This document shows, in pieces, positions 1 to 7,956 of a stretch of DNA of 64,000 nucleotides. Positions within the stretch are counted from its first letter, which is position 1, and every line of letters starts with the position of its first letter. The translations under genes were made by a program, and so were the position numbers. This DNA comes from Oceaniferula flava (lineage in GTDB: Bacteria; Verrucomicrobiota; Verrucomicrobiia; Verrucomicrobiales; Akkermansiaceae), in NCBI RefSeq assembly GCF_016811075.1, contig NZ_JAFBGL010000004.1, positions 186,001-250,000 on the forward strand, given 5' to 3'. Under the pieces are notes generated by a model. The model saw nothing but the letters and a program-made list of their open reading frames with translations, did not search any database and had not been told where the DNA came from.

Positions 1-62
1 GAAAATGTCCAGTGACGGGGTGCCTGACAGACGTGATTCTCGAGCTGGCCACCGCGACTTTC

Positions 63-79
63 ACCGACAACAGGTCGGT
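63..79. promoter_or_regulatory. Short inverted repeat upstream of the first gene
   Basis: Perfect 6-bp arms, ACCGAC and GTCGGT, separated by five bases. It ends about 77 bases before the first start codon. It could be an operator or the end of an upstream transcript. No U-tract follows, so a terminator is unlikely. Nothing else is recognisable in bases 1-140. Confidence 0.25.
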
Positions 80-156
80 AATCTGGCTATTTTTCGCCCC
101 CTTCTACGTGTTTTCACACTTTGCTTTTCTCGAAGCATGCAGGAGGATGCTCGAGC

Positions 157-1485
157 ATGTTTGAAACCGACCAGCCTCTCACCATTGCCACCTGTGGCTG
201 TGGATCGCGCGCTCGCACCTACTCCAGTATCGCTACGACATTGGGCAATCGCTACTCCGTGGTGGCTGGGGCTGACCCCATCCCCGAGCGCCGGGAGGCG
301 ATGCGCAACATTTCCAACAACCCGGATTTCCGAAGCTTCAACAGCGCCGACGAGCTGCTTGCGGAAGACCGACTGTCCGACGTGATCATCATCGCCACCC
401 AGGACGGATACCACTTCGAACCGGCGAAGAAAGCGCTGGAAAAAGGATACCACCTGCTGCTGGAAAAACCAGCTGCCCAGACGCTGGATCAGACCCTTGA
501 GCTGGCGCGACTCGCTAAGAAATACGATCGTAAGATCCTGCTTTGCTTCGTGCTGCGCTACACTCCTTTCTATTCCAAAGTTCACGAGGTCATCAGCTCA
601 GGAGAGCTCGGTGAAATCATCTCCATCCATGCCAATGAGGGCGTGGAAGCCTGGCACCAGACCCACTCATTTGTCCGCGGTCATTGGGGGAAAACCAGTG
701 AGTGCACACCGATGATCATCGCCAAGTGTAGCCACGATACAGATTACCTCGCCTGGCTGATGGGCAGTCGTTGCAAGGCCGTCAGCTCATTCGGCAGACT
801 CTCACATTTCACCGCCGAGAACGCACCCGCCGGTGCGATCGACCGATGTGTCTCCGGTTGCCCGCATGCCGCCCCCCAAGGAGGCAACTGCATGTATGAC
901 GCCCACCACTACATCGGCAAACACAAGCGCTGGTTAGACATGGTCTACCCCCACCCTACGGAACGCAGTGACGAAGAGGTGTTAGAATGGTTGAAGACCT
1001 CCCAATGGGGACGCTGCGCATGGCGCTGCGACAACGATGCCGTGGACCACCAGGTGGTCAATATGGACTTTGAAAATGGTGCCACCGCCAGCCTGACCAT
1101 GACGGCTTTTGATCTGGGAAGATCCATCGAAGTCTTCGGAACCAAAGGCGTCCTGCGTGGCGGACACTCGATGAAAGAGGCCACCGACGTCGATATCACC
1201 GTGCGCAATCACGCCACCGGAGTCACTGAGAACATCGTGTTGGAAAACGACATCGCCGATGGTTACAAGGGCCACGGAGGTGGCGACTACGGACTGGTGA
1301 ATGCCATGGACACGATCTTCCGCGGCAGCGGTCCGGACAGCACACTGATCGAGAACTCCATCGAAGGCGTCCTGATCGGGTTTGCCGCCGAAGAATCGCG
1401 CGTGAACGGTGGCCAACTGATCCCCATTACCCACCGGGTGGAAGCTCCCAACCCAGAGCCAGAACCAGAACCGACACTCGTCTGA
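157..1485 (+). CDS. Gfo/Idh/MocA family NAD(P)-dependent oxidoreductase
   Basis: A 442-residue sugar or inositol dehydrogenase-like protein. The N-terminal Rossmann fold is followed by the family's EKP motif (LLLEKPAAQT, about residue 107), which carries the conserved lysine near the nicotinamide. The C-terminal half has the usual alpha/beta substrate and oligomerisation domain. A cysteine-rich stretch around residues 225-245 (CVSGCPHAAPQGGNC) could bind a metal or be structural. The ATG at 157 is preferred over an upstream TTG at 121 because an AGGAGG lies ten bases before it. There is no signal peptide, so it is probably cytoplasmic. The substrate cannot be told from sequence. It stands alone, pointing towards the antiporter gene on the other strand. 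Confidence 0.85.
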   Translation: MFETDQPLTIATCGCGSRARTYSSIATTLGNRYSVVAGADPIPERREAMRNISNNPDFRSFNSADELLAEDRLSDVIIIATQDGYHFEPAKKALEKGYHLLLEKPAAQTLDQTLELARLAKKYDRKILLCFVLRYTPFYSKVHEVISSGELGEIISIHANEGVEAWHQTHSFVRGHWGKTSECTPMIIAKCSHDTDYLAWLMGSRCKAVSSFGRLSHFTAENAPAGAIDRCVSGCPHAAPQGGNCMYDAHHYIGKHKRWLDMVYPHPTERSDEEVLEWLKTSQWGRCAWRCDNDAVDHQVVNMDFENGATASLTMTAFDLGRSIEVFGTKGVLRGGHSMKEATDVDITVRNHATGVTENIVLENDIADGYKGHGGGDYGLVNAMDTIFRGSGPDSTLIENSIEGVLIGFAAEESRVNGGQLIPITHRVEAPNPEPEPEPTLV

Positions 1486-1527
1486 TCCATCGCTCCAAAG
1501 CCGGAGCACGCCGCAATGATCAGGCAG

Positions 1528-1800
1528 CTAGCCCTTCCGCTTGCTGCCCGGCTTGGTGCGGTGCTCGCCAAAGTATTTTTCACTGCGGTAGCGCAGCCAC
1601 ACCCTGAGCGTCTGCGGCACCTGCTCGCGCTGCTCCTTGGTCAAGATTTCGTAGAGCGCCATCGCCTTCTCGCGCTCGCCCCGGCAGGCGCGGTTGTTGT
1701 GAGCATCCCAGTAGCTACGTGCGGCGCGGATGCGGCGGTTCACCTCCTTGATCAGCGCCTTGCCGACCAGGGGTTTGTTTTTGTTTTTCTTAGCCGGCAT
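1528..1800 (-). CDS. Small basic hypothetical protein overlapping the antiporter gene
   Basis: 90 residues, rich in Lys and Arg at both ends (starts MPAKKNKNKP, ends KPGSKRKG), with a central helical stretch containing several Tyr and Trp. It has no signal peptide or membrane segment. The start codon lies inside the last codons of the upstream antiporter gene, an 11-base overlap, so the two are probably translated together. The composition suggests a nucleic-acid- or ribosome-binding protein, but no family is recognised. A GTG immediately upstream is an alternative start. Confidence 0.6.
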   Translation of the reverse strand: MPAKKNKNKPLVGKALIKEVNRRIRAARSYWDAHNNRACRGEREKAMALYEILTKEQREQVPQTLRVWLRYRSEKYFGEHRTKPGSKRKG

Positions 1801-3064
1801 CACGTTCCGCGTTTCTGGCCAGCGTCTTGGCGACCAATGATTTCAAACTCAGACCCTGCACCGAAATGGAGAAAATCACAATCACATAGGTGGCCAGCAA
1901 AATCACATCACGGATCTCCCCCTGACTCGTGGGAATCGCCAGAGCCAATGCCACAGAGATCCCACCGCGTAATCCACCCCAGGTCAGGATTTTTGCCGAG
2001 CCTGTGGTAAAGGTGCGCCACGGCCTGAGCAGGGTGATGGGAATAGACACCGCCACGTAACGCGCCAGCAGGGTCACCGGAATCAACACCAGCCCCGCAA
2101 TCAACACAGGCGTTGAGAAATCGAGAACGAAGATTTCCAAACCAATCAGCAGGAATAACAAAGCATTGAGAATTTCATCAATGAGCTCCCAGAAGGTGTC
2201 GATTTGCAGCCGTGTCTTCTCGCTCATCGCATCCTCGCGGCCATGGTTGCCAATCATCAGACCCGCCACCACCATCGCCAGCGGACCGCTAATATGAAGA
2301 GACATGGCCAAGCGGTAGCCAGCGGTCACCAGAGCCAGCGTCAGCAAAACTTCCACGTGGTAATGATCGATCGATTTCAATAACCGGTAACAGCCATAGC
2401 CCAGCACTCCACCCAGCAACAAACCACCCCCGGCCTCCTTGAGAAATAGCATCGCGATGTCCCCCGGCTCATGTCCATGACCAGCATCCGGACCGAATCC
2501 GGCAATTCCTAACAACGCGATATAAACCACCACACCGACCCCATCATTGAATAACGACTCGCCAGTAATCTTGGTTTCCAGCGACTTCGGTGCGCCTGCC
2601 GTTTTCAAAATCCCCAACACCGCCACAGGATCGGTGGGTGAGATCAGTGCACCAAATACCAGACACCAAATCCACGGGATCCCGAGCCCAAACGCCTGGA
2701 ACAGGAAATACGACACCGCCCCGATCAGAAAGGTGGAAACAACCACCCCCAAACTCGCCATGATACTAACAATGCGTGCCTGCTTCTTTAGCTCATTCAG
2801 ATTCACATGCAGCGCCCCGGCAAAGAGCAGGTAACTCAGCATGCCATTCATCAATGCCTTGTTAAAATCGATGCGTGTCACGAACTCATCCACCGCCTCG
2901 GTGAGATCCGGCGAAAATTGGCCGATGCCGATGAAGATCAAACTCATCGCCAGACCAATCAACATGATGCCAATGGTGGTCGGAAGCTTGATCCAGCGGT
3001 AGTTCACATAGGAAAATAGCGCAGCCAGACTGAGTAGGATGGCGGTGATGTCGAGAAACTCCAT
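1790..3064 (-). CDS. CPA1-type Na+/H+ antiporter (NhaP-like)
   Basis: 424 residues, about 12 hydrophobic segments, an integral inner-membrane monovalent cation/proton antiporter. Family motifs are clear: ISPTDPVAVLGIL (the TDP segment), GESLFNDGVGVVVY (the FNDG ion-binding segment) and GGLRGGISVALALAIP near the C terminus. The length matches a compact NhaP-type exchanger without a cytoplasmic RCK domain. The ATG at 3064 (MEFLDITAILL) is chosen because it puts the first membrane helix at the N terminus; a longer frame upstream begins with arginine-rich non-membrane sequence. It is followed by, and overlaps, the small basic gene. Likely role: sodium tolerance and pH homeostasis. Confidence 0.88.
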   Translation of the reverse strand: MEFLDITAILLSLAALFSYVNYRWIKLPTTIGIMLIGLAMSLIFIGIGQFSPDLTEAVDEFVTRIDFNKALMNGMLSYLLFAGALHVNLNELKKQARIVSIMASLGVVVSTFLIGAVSYFLFQAFGLGIPWIWCLVFGALISPTDPVAVLGILKTAGAPKSLETKITGESLFNDGVGVVVYIALLGIAGFGPDAGHGHEPGDIAMLFLKEAGGGLLLGGVLGYGCYRLLKSIDHYHVEVLLTLALVTAGYRLAMSLHISGPLAMVVAGLMIGNHGREDAMSEKTRLQIDTFWELIDEILNALLFLLIGLEIFVLDFSTPVLIAGLVLIPVTLLARYVAVSIPITLLRPWRTFTTGSAKILTWGGLRGGISVALALAIPTSQGEIRDVILLATYVIVIFSISVQGLSLKSLVAKTLARNAERDAG

Positions 3065-3183
3065 AGCTAGGGCCGCATCATGCCGTGGATGCCTCCAGCG
3101 GCAAGTCAGGAATCCACCCAGCCCCATTCGCCTGCATGACCCGGATCGCCAATCGTCAACAAGGGACAAAACGCCAAGCAACT

Positions 3184-3732
3184 ATGAAATTACTCCACAC
3201 CCTCGCCATCCTCAGCCTCACCCTGATCACCGCCTCCGCAAACATTCACGACGACATCCGCCAGCTCAGCCGCGAGAAGTTCAAGCTTACACTGCAAACC
3301 GGCAAAATCTTCAGCAAACATCAACTCCACGAAAATGCAGAATATGAAAAACTGCAAAGCGCCTCCCTCGCTGCATCTCGCGAATACAACCAAACCCGAC
3401 GCGCCCACCCGACACTGAAGCCGCTCTATGCCAAAAGCGATGCCACCCAGAAAAAGATGATCCAAGCGAGAATGAATAAGGACAGGGAGGCCTCGAGCGC
3501 CGCCACCCGGGAGTTCACCCAGATTCGCATGGAAATCGAGAAAACCGCCGCTTCCATCCCCGAACTCAAGGCGGCCCAGCAAAAGGCCATCGACGCCAAT
3601 ACCGCCGCCGAGGCAAAGAAACTTGAACTGTTGCAAACCGTGCCGGAAGGCAAGGCCCACGCTGAGAAAATTGAGGCACTGGATGCCAAAATCACCGAGC
3701 TTCGCAAGCAGATGAAGTTGACCAAACCTTAG
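3184..3732 (+). CDS. Exported coiled-coil protein of unknown function
   Basis: 182 residues. The first 19 residues form a classical signal peptide (MKLLHTLAILSLTLITASA). The rest is charged, alanine- and lysine-rich, and shows long heptad-like helices, so a periplasmic coiled coil is likely. No catalytic motif is visible. It is convergent with dinB and the two stop codons overlap (TTAG shared by both strands at 3729-3732). The function is unknown. Confidence 0.7.
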   Translation: MKLLHTLAILSLTLITASANIHDDIRQLSREKFKLTLQTGKIFSKHQLHENAEYEKLQSASLAASREYNQTRRAHPTLKPLYAKSDATQKKMIQARMNKDREASSAATREFTQIRMEIEKTAASIPELKAAQQKAIDANTAAEAKKLELLQTVPEGKAHAEKIEALDAKITELRKQMKLTKP

Positions 3733-4772
3733 TCGGGAAACATCTCTAACTGCGGGTCGTCTTTTTCATCCACAAGCCGCACACCGATGCCGAACAGGCG
3801 CACCGACTTGCCGTGGCCGCGCGACCAGGCTTCATCTAACAACAATCGAAACACCTCGGCATTGAGCTGCCCCTGGGCACTCTCCGCCGTAGTTCTGGTG
3901 AAGTCGGAAAACTTTAGTTTCACCACCAGTGAGCGCACTTTGCGATCGCGGTATTTCCCCAGCAACAGCTCCTGGATCTCCTCCTGCATCTGCTGCAGCA
4001 TCGGCAACAAGTCGGCAGGATGAGTCACATCCTCGGTGAAGGTGTTCTCCTTGCTAATCGATTTCCGACTGCGGTGCGCCTTCACCTCGCGCTCGTCATG
4101 CCCCCGGCTGAGTTCATGGAGCTCCAGCCCCCACTTGCCAAAGCGGCGCGACATCTCGAACTTATCGAAGCGCTGTAGGTCACCGCAGGTTTTGACACCC
4201 AGTCGGGTCAGTTTTTCCTGCATCCGCTTTCCCACCCCCCAAAGTTTCGAAACAGGAAGCTCACACATGAAGTCGGCGATCTGCTCCTGCTTCACCTCAA
4301 ACTGACCGTTCGGTTTGTTCCAGTCGCTGGCAATCTTCGCCAGCATTTTGTTCGGCGCGATCCCCGCGGATGCCGTCAGCCGGGTCTCTTCAAAAATCTG
4401 CGCACGGATCTCTCGCGCGATGGCCGAGGGCGTCGACTGCCAATGGCTAACATCAAGATAAGCCTCGTCCAAAGAAAGCGGTTCGATCAGCTCGGTGAAC
4501 CGACCAAAAATCGCTCGGATCTTCGCCGACTCCGCCCGGTAGAGGTCGAACCTCACCGGCAGCATGATCAGCTGCGGGCAGGCCTGCACCGCCTTGAAGC
4601 CCGGCATCGCCGAGCGCACTCCATATTTCCTCGCCTCATAATTCGCCGCACAAATCACCCCGCGCCGACTACTGCCGCCGACCGCCACCGGCTTGCCACG
4701 CAAATCCGGATTCTCACGCTCCTCCACGGCAGCGTAAAAACAGTCCATATCAATGTGGATCAACTTCTTCAT
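3729..4772 (-). CDS. dinB: DNA polymerase IV (Y-family translesion polymerase)
   Basis: 347 residues, the normal length. The catalytic carboxylates are present: Asp8 and Asp10 in IDMDCFYAAVE, and Asp102-Glu103 in SLDEAYLDV. Next come the conserved SAGIAPNKMLAKIASD segment, the helix-hairpin-helix (KLWGVGKRMQEKLTRLGV) and the little-finger domain. The C terminus ends QLEMFPD, a good match to the sliding-clamp-binding motif. The start at 4772 puts the family N terminus MKKLIHIDMD first; a longer frame adds eight unlikely residues. No LexA box was recognised upstream. About 95 bases covering its first nine codons and its leader are duplicated at 7637-7734. Confidence 0.95.
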   Translation of the reverse strand: MKKLIHIDMDCFYAAVEERENPDLRGKPVAVGGSSRRGVICAANYEARKYGVRSAMPGFKAVQACPQLIMLPVRFDLYRAESAKIRAIFGRFTELIEPLSLDEAYLDVSHWQSTPSAIAREIRAQIFEETRLTASAGIAPNKMLAKIASDWNKPNGQFEVKQEQIADFMCELPVSKLWGVGKRMQEKLTRLGVKTCGDLQRFDKFEMSRRFGKWGLELHELSRGHDEREVKAHRSRKSISKENTFTEDVTHPADLLPMLQQMQEEIQELLLGKYRDRKVRSLVVKLKFSDFTRTTAESAQGQLNAEVFRLLLDEAWSRGHGKSVRLFGIGVRLVDEKDDPQLEMFPD

Positions 4773-4836
4773 CACGGCGGAATCCCCTTCCGGCAAAAGA
4801 CTCTCCCACAGGAGAAAAAGGGCAAAGAAAATCGTG
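4742..4836. repeat. Direct repeat, left copy: dinB 5' end and leader
   Basis: This 95-base segment covers the first codons and the upstream leader of dinB. It recurs in the same orientation at 7637-7734 with three substitutions and three inserted bases by eye. The two copies bracket the RAYT transposase, the ankyrin gene and the lipoprotein gene. Confidence 0.9.
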
Positions 4837-4921
4837 CGCTCTTGCCTAACGCGCCTCCACAGCCACGGAACAAGGATGTTACGCCAGCCCCAGCCCCCTC
4901 ATCTCAGAACATGATCCCAGC

Positions 4922-6040
4922 TCAGCCTAACGGCTCTTTTCTCAGTTCCCGCATGGAGTAAAGGCGGGGGTTCTTATTCTGCCAGCCGACACCACGCAGG
5001 CTCCTCGCTCCACTTTTTCGTTTCTCTCCGAAACGGTCGCGTGCGCCCTGAAAAACGCCTTCCACGAAGGCCTTGCTCCCGAAAACCATGCCGTCGCTGA
5101 AATAACGCACCCGGCAGCGCATGGATTCGCCCAATGTTAGTTTGCCTCCGCGACCTAACACCTTCTCGACTTCCTCGCGGCGAAAACCTTTCCTAACGCG
5201 TCGGGGTTTCCTCTGTTCCGGCATCTCTCCGCTGTGAAGCTCCTCGGCAAAGGCTTCCTCGCCATCGGCAAAAAGCATCATCCGGTAGCGCTCCGCCACG
5301 CCGTCATCCCATGGCAGACACACCTGTTCGGCATTGCCGTCAGCATCACGTTGCTGGTCAAAGGCATCCGCGCCAGCCAGCACTCGGCAAATTCCTTGGC
5401 GTGCCCGTTGGCCTCCCATCGGCTGCATCGCCTTGCCATAGGAACACCACTTGTAATCCTCCGGCCGCTCCACCATGCCTGCACGGATCGGGTTCAGATC
5501 GATGTAAGCCGCCATCACACGCGCCGCATACCCGTCCTGCACCAGCACACTCTTGAAGCGACCTTCCCACAAAGTCCCGCGCCGACCATGCGCTCCGTTA
5601 TACCACTGGGTAAACCGTTGCTTCAGCCCTTTCATGAACTCAGAAAGGTCGTGCATGCGACAGGTGTATTTCGCCTTGAATGCCTCCGCCGCCGCGTCAG
5701 CCCCCTGGCTGCGGAGCCGACCCATCATCTGCTCGATGTGCAGGTAATATGCCCCCGAATACATCCCCTTCATCCGCGCCAAGAAGTCCTCATCGGACAT
5801 CGCCACAGCAGCCCCCTTCACCTTCGGCGGAACCTCCACCAGCAAGTGGAAATGATTGCTCATGATACAATAGGAAAGCACCTGAACCCCGCAGAACTCC
5901 TCATATTCACGCATCATCTGCACAAACATATCCTTCTCGGCCCGTCCGAGAATAAACTGTCGATCCACCACACGCGAAATGCAGTGGTAGAGGCTGGAAT
6001 CAGTCTCCGCCGTGGGAGAAATGAAACGTGGCTGACGCAT
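4922..6040 (-). CDS. REP-associated tyrosine transposase (RAYT, Y1/HUH family)
   Basis: 372 residues, an HUH single-strand transposase of the IS200-like/TnpA-REP type. The metal-binding HUH motif is HFH at residues 63-65 (SNHFHLLVEVP). The candidate nucleophile is a tyrosine in QRFTQWYNGAHGRRGTLWEGRF, probably Tyr147. The family signature YIDLNPIRAGMV lies at about 179-190. The C-terminal 160 residues are basic, as in longer RAYTs that bind REP hairpins. The gene has no inverted terminal repeats, as expected for this domesticated family. Short REP-like repeats with the word CCTGTCCCTT lie upstream and between the next genes, and are the natural candidates for its substrate. The ATG at 6040 matches the family N terminus. 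Confidence 0.9.
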   Translation of the reverse strand: MRQPRFISPTAETDSSLYHCISRVVDRQFILGRAEKDMFVQMMREYEEFCGVQVLSYCIMSNHFHLLVEVPPKVKGAAVAMSDEDFLARMKGMYSGAYYLHIEQMMGRLRSQGADAAAEAFKAKYTCRMHDLSEFMKGLKQRFTQWYNGAHGRRGTLWEGRFKSVLVQDGYAARVMAAYIDLNPIRAGMVERPEDYKWCSYGKAMQPMGGQRARQGICRVLAGADAFDQQRDADGNAEQVCLPWDDGVAERYRMMLFADGEEAFAEELHSGEMPEQRKPRRVRKGFRREEVEKVLGRGGKLTLGESMRCRVRYFSDGMVFGSKAFVEGVFQGARDRFGEKRKSGARSLRGVGWQNKNPRLYSMRELRKEPLG

Positions 6041-6095
6041 GGCAATGACAAGTAATCATGTGAACACATAAAAGTCAATGCCTTTTCCTTACAGA

Positions 6096-6112
6096 AGGCC
6101 TGTCCCTTTATA
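6096..6112. repeat. REP-like repeat, copy a
   Basis: AGGCCTGTCCCTTTATA, sharing CCTGTCCCTT with copies at about 7079 and 7592. It lies just upstream of the transposase gene start. GGCC at its centre is part of a potential small hairpin. Confidence 0.55.
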
Positions 6113-6150
6113 CGTTCTCTATACGGTCTCTGTGATTTCAACGCCGCATC

Positions 6151-6186
6151 TGACCCCAGGATGACCCCTCTTCAGTTGCTGACCCC
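6151..6186. repeat. Three direct copies of TGACCCC
   Basis: TGACCCC occurs at 6151, 6162 and 6180, just downstream of the ankyrin gene and upstream of the transposase. Spacings are 11 and 18 bases. It may be a second REP-like or degenerate mobile-element end. Confidence 0.5.
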
Positions 6187-6188
6187 TT

Positions 6189-6995
6189 TCACTTGCCCTC
6201 TCCTTTCAAAATTTTTGTAATTCGTAATTTAATATCGGAAGGCAATTTGTGTTCCTCCCTGAAAAAATCTATCATATCGTCACCCATGCTTTCTCTATCT
6301 AAATTTGTAGGTTCCCATTCCATTTCTAAATAATCAAATGCAGTTTTACCATCATTGTCGCGCGCTAATGGATTAGCACCACTATCCACTAATAATTCAA
6401 CGCAATCGACGCTACCATATTGTGATGCCAACATTAACGGTGTGACACCTTGATCCTCTTCAAAATCAAATTTAGCACCATTCATCAACAAAACCTTAAG
6501 TGACTTTATTTTATTGTTCATTGCACAAAGATTAACACTTGATGCCTCAAGCCCAAAATCAATATTTGGATCTACCCCCATCAACAAGACATCTGGCAAC
6601 ATCTTGGCAATAGCACCATCATCAAAAGTACTTGAACATATAGCATATAAGGGTGAAATTTTATCATCATATAAAATATTTAAATCCCACCCCAGACTAT
6701 TAACATACTTCAACATATCTAAATTTGGCTCATTGGCCAACAGAACTATAAGCAAGTCTCGCTGCAACTTACCCTCGCGTAAAAAACGCTTTGCAGCATC
6801 AATCTCACCCAAATTGATGAGCTTTATAATCCTCTCCTCATCAACTAAATGCTCTTGTTTATTAGATAGGAAGTCATCATTAGAAATACTTTTGTTATGA
6901 ACAAATTTATATATAACAGAAAACGATAATCCAATTATCGATGCGGATACCAAAAAAAATAGAAACTTTCTGCATTTTAAACATTTGATCTTCAT
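6189..6995 (-). CDS. Membrane-anchored ankyrin-repeat protein
   Basis: 268 residues. The N terminus is a short basic, cysteine-containing segment followed by one transmembrane helix (about residues 11-32, FLFFLVSASIIGLSFSVIYKFV). Ankyrin-type repeats follow; the clearest are GVTPLMLASQYGSVDCVELLVDSGANPLARDNDGKTAF and the preceding helix pair. The repeats should lie on one side of the membrane and act in protein binding. Base composition is strikingly AT-rich compared with neighbours, a sign of recent transfer. The ATG at 6995 is chosen so that the membrane anchor follows directly; an upstream in-frame extension is cysteine-rich and runs over a repeat copy. Its partner is unknown. Confidence 0.8.
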   Translation of the reverse strand: MKIKCLKCRKFLFFLVSASIIGLSFSVIYKFVHNKSISNDDFLSNKQEHLVDEERIIKLINLGEIDAAKRFLREGKLQRDLLIVLLANEPNLDMLKYVNSLGWDLNILYDDKISPLYAICSSTFDDGAIAKMLPDVLLMGVDPNIDFGLEASSVNLCAMNNKIKSLKVLLMNGAKFDFEEDQGVTPLMLASQYGSVDCVELLVDSGANPLARDNDGKTAFDYLEMEWEPTNLDRESMGDDMIDFFREEHKLPSDIKLRITKILKGEGK

Positions 6996-7078
6996 AAAAC
7001 TGGTTTTTTTTAAGGCGCTGGCTTTGCAGGAACAAAAAAGCCAGGTGCTACTATTCCTCCAACGTTTTTGAATACAAT

Positions 7079-7099
7079 AGCAGCCCTGTCCCTTAATAC
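7079..7099. repeat. REP-like repeat, copy b
   Basis: Contains CCTGTCCCTTAATA, identical over 14 bases to copy c at about 7623. It lies between the ankyrin and lipoprotein genes. Confidence 0.55.
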
Positions 7100-7137
7100 A
7101 ATACATTACAAATCCACAATCCACGGACTCCCCCTCT

Positions 7138-7572
7138 TTACTGAATTCCCAGCTTATCCTCTATCAGCTTCCAACTCGCTTCTTTCAGTTCATAAGTTTT
7201 GCCAGATTGTCTTTTATAATCAGCTAAACCATCTCCGTTATCATCTTCATAAGTAATTTGTCGGCCATTTTGATCCCTAGTGACAATGAGGTTCATTTCA
7301 TTGATCCCCTTGATGTGCAACTTGACTGGGTAAATGTCAGGGATTCCAGTTTCTCGATTAATTTCCCCACACTGAAAAATATGCAATCCATCAGCATTCT
7401 GAGATATTAATAATTGCAACCCTCCATAACCTGCACCCTTCACCATAATTGCCTCCCCTTGACTCAAGGAGTAAACCTTTTTGCCGCCTAATGATTCCGC
7501 TGTGTCATGGTCGTGACAGGATGAGGAAACCGAGAAAATGCACAGCAAAAGAATAAATCGTAATTTCTTCAT
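7138..7572 (-). CDS. Small lipoprotein of unknown function
   Basis: 144 residues. A signal sequence of about 17 residues ends in a lipobox-like FSVSSSC, so Cys18 or a nearby Cys should be lipidated. The mature part contains a calcium-loop-like DDNGDGLADYKR stretch near residue 115, common in exported proteins. The start at 7572 is supported by a strong GGAGG six bases before the ATG. A longer open frame upstream only reads through the duplicated dinB fragment. It is less GC-rich than the core genes and sits inside the repeat-flanked accessory block. The function is unknown. Confidence 0.72.
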   Translation of the reverse strand: MKKLRFILLLCIFSVSSSCHDHDTAESLGGKKVYSLSQGEAIMVKGAGYGGLQLLISQNADGLHIFQCGEINRETGIPDIYPVKLHIKGINEMNLIVTRDQNGRQITYEDDNGDGLADYKRQSGKTYELKEASWKLIEDKLGIQ

Positions 7573-7591
7573 ACTACCTCCAATAATCAGC

Positions 7592-7637
7592 AAAATAACG
7601 ACAGGCCAGAAAATAACGACAGGCCTGTCCCTTAATA
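7592..7637. repeat. REP-like repeat, copy c, with a perfect 16-base direct repeat
   Basis: AAAATAACGACAGGCC occurs twice (7592-7607 and 7610-7625). The second copy runs into CCTGTCCCTTAATA and creates the 12-base palindrome GACAGGCCTGTC. It abuts the duplicated dinB segment directly, suggesting that the repeat marks a rearrangement joint. Confidence 0.7.
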
Positions 7638-7734
7638 GTCCCATATCGATGTGAATCAACTTCTTCATCACGGCGGAATCCCCCCTTCCGACAAAAGACT
7701 CTCCCACAGGAGAAAAAGGGCAAAGAAAATCGTG
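7637..7734 (-). pseudogene. Duplicated 5' fragment of dinB (right copy of direct repeat)
   Basis: The first nine codons of dinB (MKKLIHIDM) and its leader are repeated here. The reading frame then leaves the dinB sequence and enters the REP-like repeat, so no functional polymerase can be made. Three substitutions and three inserted bases separate it from 4742-4836. It is the right boundary of the transposase/ankyrin/lipoprotein block and could still act as a displaced promoter. Confidence 0.88.
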
Positions 7735-7920
7735 TATGTAATGGAGGGTGGACAAGCACAATCCAATTTCATCCCAATGGAAGAGTAGGAATGCACTGCA
7801 GTATAGCGCGAGTGGATTCCGGTTCATCAACTCTTGCAGTCGGTCTTGAGAGGCTCGCGCCCAAGATCAACTCTCTACCGAGTATTCGGCCTGATGGACG
7901 GAGGACCATCTAATTTCATT
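7735..7920. other. Gap between the dinB fragment and the flavoprotein gene
   Basis: Together with the preceding repeats this is the only gene-free stretch over 300 bases (7573-7956). No credible coding frame, RNA gene or terminator was seen in this part. It is probably decayed sequence of the accessory block. Confidence 0.5.
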
Positions 7921-7956
7921 CCCGTTGCAGCCCATGGACAGGAATGTCCATGCTCC
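7921..7956 (-). repeat. 36-bp hairpin repeat, copy A, adjoining a stop codon
   Basis: Identical over 36 bases to 9313-9348. The core is a perfect 8-bp hairpin, CATGGACA-GGAA-TGTCCATG. On the minus strand it begins directly after the stop codon of the flavoprotein gene, so it may act as a terminator or mRNA-end stabiliser. Confidence 0.85.

Noticed and set aside
7573-7830. In-frame N-terminal extension of the lipoprotein gene containing MKKLIHIDM
   Set aside because: This is the duplicated dinB fragment. The lipoprotein has its own strong ribosome site and signal peptide at 7572.
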